Positions 15,892 through 23,252 of a DNA stretch of 36,549 bases are shown piece after piece. A program made the position numbers and the translations under genes. The stretch spans positions 1 to 36,549 of the forward strand of contig JALFHZ010000074.1 of the NCBI GenBank assembly GCA_022776445.1. The letters run 5' to 3'. Positions within the stretch are counted from its first letter, which is position 1. Every line of letters starts with the position of its first letter. The DNA comes from Lachnospiraceae bacterium. GTDB lineage: Bacteria; Bacillota; Clostridia; Lachnospirales; Lachnospiraceae. The notes beneath the pieces were generated by a model. It searched no databases. It was not told the origin of the DNA and saw nothing but the letters and a program-made list of their open reading frames with translations.

Positions 15892-16908
15892 ATGCAGTTT
15901 AATCAGGAAATGATTCAGGAGCTTGCGGAACATATTTATGATCTGGATGCGGAAGTGTATGCACAGCTGGGTTCCTCCCTTGGCCGGGTATTTAACCGGG
16001 ACCGGGAAGGCTGTGTCAGAGACATGGTAAAGCTGATGAACAGCCGTGACCGTGCACATCTGCTGCGCAGCGAGCTGGCATTGATCAGCAATATGGCGCG
16101 GACGATTCCGGACAGGGAGATCCGGAAGATGGTCATGAAGGAATATAATGAGATTCTTTGTCAGGTGAAGGCGCTGCCGACCAGCTTCGGTGAGTGTGAT
16201 ATCCTGAATCCGGAGCTGGCGAGTCTGAATGCGCTGAATCTGAAACAGCGTTTTTCTCAGAATGATCATCGGATTATCTGTATCGGCCGTACCTATGGAA
16301 GCGGCGGCACGGATATCGGGTTTGCGCTGGCAGATGCATTGAAGATCAATTACTATGATGCGGAGATCTTTTCCGAAGTGTTAAAGCGTCTGGATGTGGA
16401 AAAGGATAGGATTGTGGATCGCGGTTCTTTTACGGAACACAGCGACATCCAGGGAGAACGTGCTTTTGCAGAGAACGGTCATATGTCACTGAAGGAGTGG
16501 ATGCGGGCGTTCAGCCGGTACCATGGTTTGTCCAGACGTGACGCGGTATTTTTCAACCAGAGTGACCTGATCTGCGATATGGCCAGGAAAGAAAGCTTTA
16601 TAGTAATGGGACGCTGCGCAGACGTGATTCTGACCAACAACCGGATTCCGCACATCAGCATTTTTATCACGGCACCGTTTGAGCAGAGAGTCCGGCGCGC
16701 CATGGAGATCAACAAGAAGCTGACGGAGAAGCAGGCGCGCCGACTGGTGAAGAAGCTGGATCGTCAGCATACACGGTATTATGATTTCTATACGGGAAGA
16801 AAATGGGGCGATTCCGTCAATTACGATCTCTGCCTGAACAGCGCAGCCTATGGAATTGAAGGCGCCGTTGAGTTTATTCTGCGTATGCTGGAACAGAATG
16901 CATCATAG
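15892..16908 (+). CDS. Cytidylate-kinase-like protein with helical N-terminal extension
   Basis: This 338-residue protein has a C-terminal part (about 126-335) resembling the cytidylate-kinase-like family: a P-loop GRTYGSGGTDIG (132-143), DALKINYYDAEI, VMGRCADVILTN and the basic region RQARRLVKKLDRQHTRYYDFYTG that serves as a lid. The N-terminal 120 residues form a separate predominantly helical domain (EMIQELAEHIYDLDAEVYAQLG) that plain Cmk proteins lack. The true substrate is unknown, and this family is usually distinct from the housekeeping CMP kinase. It lies 15 bases after the antiporter and is probably co-transcribed. It ends 10 bases from the convergent transporter gene. Confidence 0.82.
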   Translation: MQFNQEMIQELAEHIYDLDAEVYAQLGSSLGRVFNRDREGCVRDMVKLMNSRDRAHLLRSELALISNMARTIPDREIRKMVMKEYNEILCQVKALPTSFGECDILNPELASLNALNLKQRFSQNDHRIICIGRTYGSGGTDIGFALADALKINYYDAEIFSEVLKRLDVEKDRIVDRGSFTEHSDIQGERAFAENGHMSLKEWMRAFSRYHGLSRRDAVFFNQSDLICDMARKESFIVMGRCADVILTNNRIPHISIFITAPFEQRVRRAMEINKKLTEKQARRLVKKLDRQHTRYYDFYTGRKWGDSVNYDLCLNSAAYGIEGAVEFILRMLEQNAS

Positions 16909-16918
16909 TGCGTGCGCC

Positions 16919-17350
16919 TTATTTCCAGTGAAATATGACGATTCCGGCGACTGCAACCAGTGCGCCGATGAGTTTCTGCCATGCAAATGATACTTTCTCC
17001 ACGCCGAACAGACCGAACAGCTCGATGCCATAGGCTGCGATGATCTGGGTGACGACGATGAGGAGTGTGGCTCTGGCAGGTCCGAGGCGGTCCATGCTCC
17101 GGATGACGGTATAGGTGATGAACGCACCGATCAGTCCTCCGAGCAGCATGTACCAGGGGCGAACCTGCCAGATGGCTGAGACCGGGCTTCTGTCGGCAAA
17201 GAGCCAGAGAAGCACACAGGTAAAAAAGGCAGTCAGCTGGACCCATCCGGCAGAGACCCAGATGCCGGTCTGTCGGGTTACTTCTGTGTTCAGGACTCCC
17301 TGAATGCTCATGAGTGCACCGGAAAGCAGTGCGGTCAGAATTCCCCACAT
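16919..17350 (-). CDS. DMT-family YdcZ-like (DUF606) membrane transporter
   Basis: This 143-residue integral membrane protein has five hydrophobic helices and the family pattern MSIQGVLNTEVTRQTG near the N-terminus, PWYMLLGGLIGAFITYTVI in the middle and KLIGALVAVAGIVIFHWK at the end. It belongs to the drug/metabolite transporter superfamily; the substrate is unknown. The start is ATG at 17350 (minus strand) with TTGGAGG just upstream; a TTG at 17365 would overlap that site. It is the only clear minus-strand gene in the window. Its 3' end is 10 bases from the end of the kinase-like gene, with no obvious terminator between them. Confidence 0.87.
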   Translation of the reverse strand: MWGILTALLSGALMSIQGVLNTEVTRQTGIWVSAGWVQLTAFFTCVLLWLFADRSPVSAIWQVRPWYMLLGGLIGAFITYTVIRSMDRLGPARATLLIVVTQIIAAYGIELFGLFGVEKVSFAWQKLIGALVAVAGIVIFHWK

Positions 17351-17438
17351 AGATATAACCTCCAAATTTAAATTCTAATTTTCTGCATCCATATATCGGT
17401 TAGTTTTCCATAAGTGAAAAAAAACATACATAAAATGA

Positions 17439-17467
17439 TATGCAATCGGACAAAAGTACGATATAAT
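17439..17467 (+). promoter_or_regulatory. Promoter for the 17513-25508 operon
   Basis: A perfect TATAAT at 17462-17467 lies 45 bases upstream of the first gene. Seventeen bases before it is TATGCA (17439-17444), the same hexamer at the same spacing as upstream of asp23. The surrounding 160-base gap is AT-rich and also holds the divergent transporter's start; nothing else was recognised in it. Confidence 0.55.
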
Positions 17468-17512
17468 GAAATCGTTAAAAATTATAAAATAAATTTCAGA
17501 AAGAGGCATGAA

Positions 17513-18154
17513 ATGATACAGGGCTGGCTGCCTGATTCTCTGCATGCGGCAGAGTTTGCGGCTGCGGCAGCGTCTGCGGCTGTGACTGCAGCGGTGCTGC
17601 TGAATGTGATTTTAAGGCTCTGCTGCGGGAAAAAGCAACGCAGGCAGATAAAGGAAAGCGCTGTTTTGCTGCAGGCACCGCATACGGAAGAAAAGCAGAA
17701 CGGGATGCGCAGGACGCCGCAGCAGGGGGCGGCGGAACAGGGATTTGACCTGCTGGAGCTGGCGGACAGCCTGAAAAAACGTTTTCAGGACCCCATGGAG
17801 CAGAGAGGAGTCCGTCTTCTGGAGGATTTTCCGGAGATTGACGCTCCCTGTGTGACGGGAGATCGGGAAGGATTAGCCGGAACACTGGAAACCTTCCTGA
17901 ATTACACATACGAGGATGCCGGAACCAGAGAAGTGCGGATTTTGTTCCGCCAGATGTACCGGGATCCGGAGAAGATCAATCTGATGGTGCGGATACGGGA
18001 TATCGGCGGCGAACGTGGGATTGCGCAGGCTGAACGCCTGGTCCGGAATATGGACGGACAGGTGACGGTCAGCAGGATACCGGAGGGCGGGTACGATTTC
18101 AGTGTATTTCTGACTTTAAAGATACAGAAGGGAAGCAGGCCAGATGAAGGATGA
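17513..18154 (+). CDS. Membrane-anchored degenerate histidine-kinase-like ATPase domain protein
   Basis: This 213-residue protein has a single Ala-rich transmembrane helix (about 12-37), a linker, and a C-terminal domain (about 78-205) whose layout resembles a histidine kinase ATPase domain: FDLLELADSLKKRF, then GDREGLAGTLETFLNYTY in place of the N-box, RIRDIGG in place of DxGxG, and ERLVRNMDGQVTVS leading to a final strand. The N-box Asn appears replaced (Tyr or Thr at the aligned sites), the ATP-lid region is missing and there is no dimerisation/phosphoacceptor His. It therefore looks like a non-catalytic pseudokinase or scaffold. ATG 17513 follows AAAGAGGC. Its stop overlaps the leucine-rich-repeat gene by 11 bases, so they are translated together. 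The homology call is by eye. Confidence 0.6.
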   Translation: MIQGWLPDSLHAAEFAAAAASAAVTAAVLLNVILRLCCGKKQRRQIKESAVLLQAPHTEEKQNGMRRTPQQGAAEQGFDLLELADSLKKRFQDPMEQRGVRLLEDFPEIDAPCVTGDREGLAGTLETFLNYTYEDAGTREVRILFRQMYRDPEKINLMVRIRDIGGERGIAQAERLVRNMDGQVTVSRIPEGGYDFSVFLTLKIQKGSRPDEG

Positions 18155-21100
18155 ACATCCGTGGAAAGGAATGCTGAAAAAGTACATATTGTGTGCGGCA
18201 GCATCGGTGTCGCTGTGCGGATTCGTTTATGTGGTCTGGGGACAGTATCAGGCTGCGGAACCGTTTTATCCTGACCGGTACGGGGACAGCAGCACTCTTC
18301 AGGGCAATACAATTATATTTCCTGAGCAGGAGCAGACCGGTATGGGACCGGGCGAAGGAGATTCCGGGCTGTGGGAGAAAGAAGAGCATGCAAAGGAAGA
18401 ACGAAGGCCGGAGAGCAATCCGGATCTGGTTCAGATGATAAGGGTGCCGCATCAGGAAACGGAACCTGCATTGGGACAGGTGCCTGTGGAGGCAGAGATA
18501 CCGGAACCTGCTTTGCCGGAACAGGAGCAGGTGTCGGCAGAGCGTTATGCAGCGGCAGGACCGGGAACGAATGGTCCGGTCGTGTCAGAGATACCACAGA
18601 GCGGGCAGACCGTGCATGGGGAAGCCTACACCCGGATCCCGGCTGACGGGACGGAGAGCGGCGGAGATGAAACGGATGATTTGAATGATGATACATCCGG
18701 TGCAGCAGAGACAAAACCGACGAAACCGGCAGAACCGACGAAACCGGCAGAACCGGTGAAACCGACGGAACCGGACAGACCGGAGCAGCCGGCTGATCCG
18801 GAGAATTCCGGACGTTCCGGGCTTCCGGTGAATCCGGAGGATGAAAAACAGGGAATCGTTCCGTTCCCCAGGGAAGGAATTCCGGATGATGGAGCCGGTC
18901 ATGTGTACCGCCTGAGTTTTCAGAAGCTGGACGATGATGCCCGCGAGCAGTTGTATTACAGTCAGCAGTTGGATGACTGGGATCTGCTGTGTGCGGTCTA
19001 TGCCTATGTGGAAGTGGATGGTGTCAGGAAATACAGACTGGACGGATATGGGGACTGTTTTCAGATTGAGTCGTATCCGGAAACCGCGACAGAGGCCTTT
19101 GATGTCACATTTGCTTTCCGACAGAATCCGGAAGAAGCATGGCAGGAGACAGCGTGGAACTATTCGGTGCAGCCGTATAAGCTGATTCTGGAGGACTGGG
19201 ACGGGGAGGAGCTGGATTGCCTGTTCCCGGAAGAGGGAGAAGCGGTCAATCTTTTAAAATACAACCGCGATCTGCTTCCGTATGAAGCGGGGGACAAACA
19301 GAGCGCCCTATTCCCGGGATGGATGCAGGAGCAGGGCACCGATGGGACAGCGGGCAATTTTTATACAGCGGAAGAGAAAGGAATGGAGGTCCTGAAGCCG
19401 CTTCCGATGGAAGAAGTTCCGGAGGGAATGACAGTGGAACTGCAGACTGCCGAGGTAGAGGACGAACTCTGCTGGATTCAGGCATTGACGGAATGTGATT
19501 CGTATGAAAACGGGGCAGAGGGGACGCTGGATGTTCCGGACGGAATCCAGCGGGTTGCTGCCGAAGAAGAAGCGGGAATCCGCGCCATGACGATGTACGT
19601 TCCGGAGGATGTTATGGAAATTGCTTCCGGGAGCGGAATTGCGGTGGACGGAGCTTATCAGGTGGACAGCCGGAATGCGGTGTACAGTTCGCAGGACGGT
19701 GTGTTATTTGATCAGGAGCAGACGGTTCTGTATCAGGCTCCGCTGATGATGGAATCTCTGGTGGTGCCGGAGACCGTGACGGAGATCAGTGATTATGGAA
19801 TAGCCAATGTGTCAGAGATTCGTTTCCTTTCCGAAGAACCGCCGAAATTCCGGACGGATACACTGAAAGAAGGGGTTACGATCTATGTACCGACGGATCA
19901 GTATTTTTCCTATCTTTCTGCATGGGGAGAGGATCAGTATACGCTTCTGACGGAAGAAGGAGAAAAACCTGACTATCTTCGGATTAACGGGCTTCTGCTG
20001 TCGGAAGACGGAACCATTCTGTTCGGGCTGGAGGATACCGTGGAGGGAATCTGTGTGATACCGGATGGAGTCAGAACGATTAAGGCCGGTGCCTTGAAGT
20101 ACTGTGGATCCGTGCATACAATTCGTTTCCGGTCGGAGGAACCGCCGGAGCTGGAATCCGGAATATTCGGAACCGGTCAGCTGCCGGAGATTCTGGTTCC
20201 TGCCGGAGCCGCAGATGCTTTCCGAAAGGCATGGGAACCGGTGCTAGGTGAGGCATGTGCGGAGCTGGTCATTCGGGAAATCGATGGGAATACCTGTCTG
20301 GGGGCAGATGGCGTGGAATATCATATGAAAGGAAATTCCGGAAAAGCTGTTCTGTGGAAAGCCCCGGAAGATCTGGAACAGTACACACCGGAATCCGTGC
20401 CGGAGGGACTGACGGTGACAGAGATTGCAGATGAGGCATTTGCCGGATGCAGCGAACTGGATACCGTGATTTTGCCGGATACGGTCGAGCGGATCGGTAC
20501 GCGGGTATTTGCCGGATCCGGCCTGCGGGAGCTTCACCTCTTCGATTCGCTGGGGTTCCTGGAGCGTGACTTCCTGGAAGGAACCGCTCTGGAGATATTG
20601 AATCTGGAGGGCACTGACCTGGTGGAACTGGATTATGGAAAAAGGGGCAGAGCGTTTAGCTTCGGCTGTGAGGAATTCCGGATCAGGCTGAATGGAGAGG
20701 ATCCGGAAGAGGGCGATCTGCTGGCGGAAGAATATCTTGCCTGCTGGAGTCTGCAGATTCTTGGCTATGAGACCAGAGACGAACTCTACCGGGATATCTA
20801 CCGGGAGGAGTTCTGGAACGGAGGATTTCTTGATTGGGATCAATGGTATCAGACTGTGCAGAAGCGTACGGAGGAGATGCTGCTGGATGGAGAAAACAAA
20901 GTACGCCGGATGATGGGGCTGGAGGAACTGGATCCGGAGGAATGGACGGAACCGCAGGAGCTGGCAGATGAGGATGCGGACGAAGACACAGACGAAGCTC
21001 CGGAAGCGGATTGGAAACAACTGATGACGGGGACTCCGTCGGATGCGGAGCGGGAGATCATACAGTCGGAAGAACAGGAGGACGAGGCAGATGATAACGG

Positions 21101-21155
21101 AACAGTCAGAGCATATCATTCAGGAAGTCAGCAAGGCATTTATCGGAAAAAATGA
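18144..21155 (+). CDS. Large membrane-anchored BspA-type leucine-rich-repeat protein
   Basis: This 1003-residue protein has one N-terminal transmembrane anchor (about 14-33) and a long low-complexity Pro/Glu-rich stalk, including tandem KPAEPT-like repeats at about 192-209. A central beta-rich region is followed by BspA-type leucine-rich repeats in the second half, such as LVVPETVTEISDYGIANV, CVIPDGVRTIKAGALKYCGS and TVILPDTVERIGTRVFAGS. Several repeats are spaced by RFLSEEPP-like strands. The C-terminus is very acidic with no sorting signal, so the protein is probably held by its N-terminal helix and faces outward. The gene overlaps the preceding gene by 11 bases and the following moxR by 65 bases. 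Binding partner unknown; adhesion or envelope sensing are possibilities. Confidence 0.8.
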   Translation: MKDEHPWKGMLKKYILCAAASVSLCGFVYVVWGQYQAAEPFYPDRYGDSSTLQGNTIIFPEQEQTGMGPGEGDSGLWEKEEHAKEERRPESNPDLVQMIRVPHQETEPALGQVPVEAEIPEPALPEQEQVSAERYAAAGPGTNGPVVSEIPQSGQTVHGEAYTRIPADGTESGGDETDDLNDDTSGAAETKPTKPAEPTKPAEPVKPTEPDRPEQPADPENSGRSGLPVNPEDEKQGIVPFPREGIPDDGAGHVYRLSFQKLDDDAREQLYYSQQLDDWDLLCAVYAYVEVDGVRKYRLDGYGDCFQIESYPETATEAFDVTFAFRQNPEEAWQETAWNYSVQPYKLILEDWDGEELDCLFPEEGEAVNLLKYNRDLLPYEAGDKQSALFPGWMQEQGTDGTAGNFYTAEEKGMEVLKPLPMEEVPEGMTVELQTAEVEDELCWIQALTECDSYENGAEGTLDVPDGIQRVAAEEEAGIRAMTMYVPEDVMEIASGSGIAVDGAYQVDSRNAVYSSQDGVLFDQEQTVLYQAPLMMESLVVPETVTEISDYGIANVSEIRFLSEEPPKFRTDTLKEGVTIYVPTDQYFSYLSAWGEDQYTLLTEEGEKPDYLRINGLLLSEDGTILFGLEDTVEGICVIPDGVRTIKAGALKYCGSVHTIRFRSEEPPELESGIFGTGQLPEILVPAGAADAFRKAWEPVLGEACAELVIREIDGNTCLGADGVEYHMKGNSGKAVLWKAPEDLEQYTPESVPEGLTVTEIADEAFAGCSELDTVILPDTVERIGTRVFAGSGLRELHLFDSLGFLERDFLEGTALEILNLEGTDLVELDYGKRGRAFSFGCEEFRIRLNGEDPEEGDLLAEEYLACWSLQILGYETRDELYRDIYREEFWNGGFLDWDQWYQTVQKRTEEMLLDGENKVRRMMGLEELDPEEWTEPQELADEDADEDTDEAPEADWKQLMTGTPSDAEREIIQSEEQEDEADDNGTVRAYHSGSQQGIYRKK
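18717..18770 (+). repeat. 18-bp tandem repeat encoding a Pro/Lys/Glu stalk
   Basis: Two identical 18-base units (18717-18734 and 18735-18752) and a third, diverged unit (18753-18770) encode PTKPAE-type hexapeptides in the stalk of the leucine-rich-repeat protein. Such stalk repeats often vary in copy number between strains. Confidence 0.85.
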
Positions 21156-22044
21156 TATAATCAAGCGTGTACTGATGACAATCTACGCAGGGGGACACGT
21201 CCTTTTGGAGGACCGCCCGGGCGTGGGAAAAACGACACTGGCGCTGGCTTTTTCAAGGGCATTGGGGCTGAACTATAAGCGCATACAGTTTACTCCGGAT
21301 ACGCTGCCGACGGACATTACAGGATTTACCATATTCAACCGGCAGACCGGTGCGCCTGAATTTAAGGAAGGGGCATCTTTCTGCAATCTCCTTCTTGCCG
21401 ATGAGATCAACCGTACTTCGCCCAAAACCCAGGCGGCGCTTCTGGAGGTCATGGAAGAATACCGCGTAACGGTAGACGGGACAACACATGCTCTGCCGGA
21501 ACCGTTTATCTGCATCGCGACGCAGAATCCTCTGGGCACGACCGGAACCCAGATGCTGCCGGAATCTCAAATGGATCGTTTTATGGTCAGGCTCTCGATC
21601 GGTTATCCGTCAACGGATGACCAGATTCAGATTCTGAAGGCCAGAAGATATGTGAATCCGCTGGATGAGATTCAGACGGCGGCGACGCGTGACAGTATCA
21701 TGGATGTCCGGAATTACCTGACATCCATTGAAGTCAGCGATGAGATTCTGTATTATATAACCCGATTGTGTGAGGAGACGAGAAAGCTTCCGCTTGTGGA
21801 GATGGGTGTCAGCCCGCGCGGTGTGTATGCGCTGACGCAGATGGCAAGAGCGCGTGCGCTGCTGGAAGCACGCAGCTATGTGATTCCGGAGGATGTACAG
21901 GATATCTTTCTGGATGTCTGCGCACATCGCCTTGTTCTGCGCCCGCAGGCACGGGTGGAGGGTGTGACAGAACGGGAACTGCTGCAGGAGCTTCTGGTGC
22001 AGATCCGACCTCCGATGGTTGTAAAGGGGTGGCATAATGGTTGA
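21091..22044 (+). CDS. MoxR-family AAA+ ATPase
   Basis: MoxR proteins are AAA+ chaperones that activate partner proteins, often encoded with DUF58 and transglutaminase genes as here. The 317-residue protein has Walker A DRPGVGKT (41-48), Walker B LLLADEIN (100-107), sensor 1 IATQNP (142-147) and the MoxR-typical ESQMDRFMVRL (158-168). ATG 21091 gives the standard N-terminus (EHIIQEVSKAFIGKNDII) and lies behind GAGGACGAGG; this start is inside the preceding gene, producing a 65-base overlap. Its 3' end overlaps the DUF58 gene by 8 bases. I infer that it acts on the DUF58 and transglutaminase-like proteins at the membrane. Confidence 0.95.
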   Translation: MITEQSEHIIQEVSKAFIGKNDIIKRVLMTIYAGGHVLLEDRPGVGKTTLALAFSRALGLNYKRIQFTPDTLPTDITGFTIFNRQTGAPEFKEGASFCNLLLADEINRTSPKTQAALLEVMEEYRVTVDGTTHALPEPFICIATQNPLGTTGTQMLPESQMDRFMVRLSIGYPSTDDQIQILKARRYVNPLDEIQTAATRDSIMDVRNYLTSIEVSDEILYYITRLCEETRKLPLVEMGVSPRGVYALTQMARARALLEARSYVIPEDVQDIFLDVCAHRLVLRPQARVEGVTERELLQELLVQIRPPMVVKGWHNG

Positions 22045-23209
22045 TAACCGGCGGGGATATGCAGGGATGGTGCTGTTGTCCCTGCTGCTGTTATTTTGGA
22101 CGGAAAACGGTTTTTTTCTGGCTGTTTTCGTACTGGAGCTTCTGTTTCCTGCCGTGCTGTCTGTTCTTCTGCGGTCAGAGCTTCGGAAACTCTCTTTCCG
22201 GTGGAGCTGTCTGGCATCCTGCACCGCGGGACAGGAACTGAATCTGGAGATATCTGCAGAGCGCAGGCGAAGGGGCTGGGCTGCGGGTGTTGCCCGGATG
22301 CAGGTAAGCTGCTGTCAGGTGATGTTCGGGCAGACGGTTTCAAAAACATATGAAATGAAGCTTACGAATCGGATTGACTGCATTGCCGGCAGCATTCCGA
22401 CCGATCTGTGCGGGAAACTTCGCATACGCTGTGAGAAGCTGGAGCTTTGCGACCTGTTCGGACTGTGCTGTGTTCCGTTTCCTCCGCTTCCGGAGCAGAC
22501 CGTTATGGTATATCCCGCAGCATTTACGATGCTTCTGTCTTTGCGGGATACCCGGGAAGGCGGTCGAGAGAGGTCACAGGATACAGTGGGAGAAAAGGGC
22601 AATGATATCAGTGAAGTGTTTGATCTGCGCAGCTATCAGGACGGCGATGATGTCCGTTCGATTCACTGGAAGCTTTCTGCCAAAACGGCTTCCCTTCTGG
22701 TACGGGAATTCTGCGAGACGGCCAGATATGATACGCTGGTGCTGGTAGATGTGTCTTTGAAAAGCAGAGGGGGAGAACCGGAGCCGGAACTGGCTGCGGC
22801 CGGTATTGCATTTGGCAGTTCCGTCAGCCGGGAACTGATTCGCCGGGGATTTCCGCATGGCGTTGCTTTTGTATCGGAAAACCGTCTGTTTGATTTTTCG
22901 GTGACAGATCAGAAGCAGTTTGAGGATGTTCTGGAACAGTGGTTGTGTGTGCGGCTGCCGGAACAGAACGGGATGGGAATCCGATATCTGAAGCTTCACG
23001 AACAGGGGCTGGACTGCAGGAAACTGCTGTATGTCACATCGGAAACCTGTCCGGATACAGTGGCGGAACTTTCGCAGGAGCTGGATGTTACGGTGGTCTG
23101 TCTGACCGGGCAGGGGGCAAAGGCAGATGTGGTGAAGCAGGAGCATGGCTGGCTGTTTCACCTTCCGGTCAGCTGGCTGCAGGATCATACCTGCAGAATA
23201 TTCTTTTGA
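22037..23209 (+). CDS. DUF58 domain protein (MoxR partner)
   Basis: This 390-residue protein has two N-terminal hydrophobic helices (about 8-45), a beta-rich middle region, and the DUF58 signature DLRSYQDGDDVRSIHWKLSA (about 198-217), followed by a von Willebrand A-like strand LVLVDVSLKS. The metal-site motif DxSxS is incomplete there because Lys occupies the second Ser position. DUF58 proteins are usual clients of MoxR ATPases. The gene starts inside moxR (8-base overlap), and the next gene begins 43 bases after its stop, so it is the centre of a MoxR-DUF58-transglutaminase trio. Confidence 0.92.
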   Translation: MVDNRRGYAGMVLLSLLLLFWTENGFFLAVFVLELLFPAVLSVLLRSELRKLSFRWSCLASCTAGQELNLEISAERRRRGWAAGVARMQVSCCQVMFGQTVSKTYEMKLTNRIDCIAGSIPTDLCGKLRIRCEKLELCDLFGLCCVPFPPLPEQTVMVYPAAFTMLLSLRDTREGGRERSQDTVGEKGNDISEVFDLRSYQDGDDVRSIHWKLSAKTASLLVREFCETARYDTLVLVDVSLKSRGGEPEPELAAAGIAFGSSVSRELIRRGFPHGVAFVSENRLFDFSVTDQKQFEDVLEQWLCVRLPEQNGMGIRYLKLHEQGLDCRKLLYVTSETCPDTVAELSQELDVTVVCLTGQGAKADVVKQEHGWLFHLPVSWLQDHTCRIFF

Positions 23210-23252
23210 TGATACCAGGGTCAAAATACCTTTTATTGCAAGGAGCAGCAGT

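Noticed and set aside
17414-17512. Longer N-terminus for the kinase-like protein
   Set aside because: It would run across the predicted promoter and lacks a ribosome site.
18717-18770. CRISPR-like repeats
   Set aside because: The units are contiguous without spacers and are in frame within a coding region.
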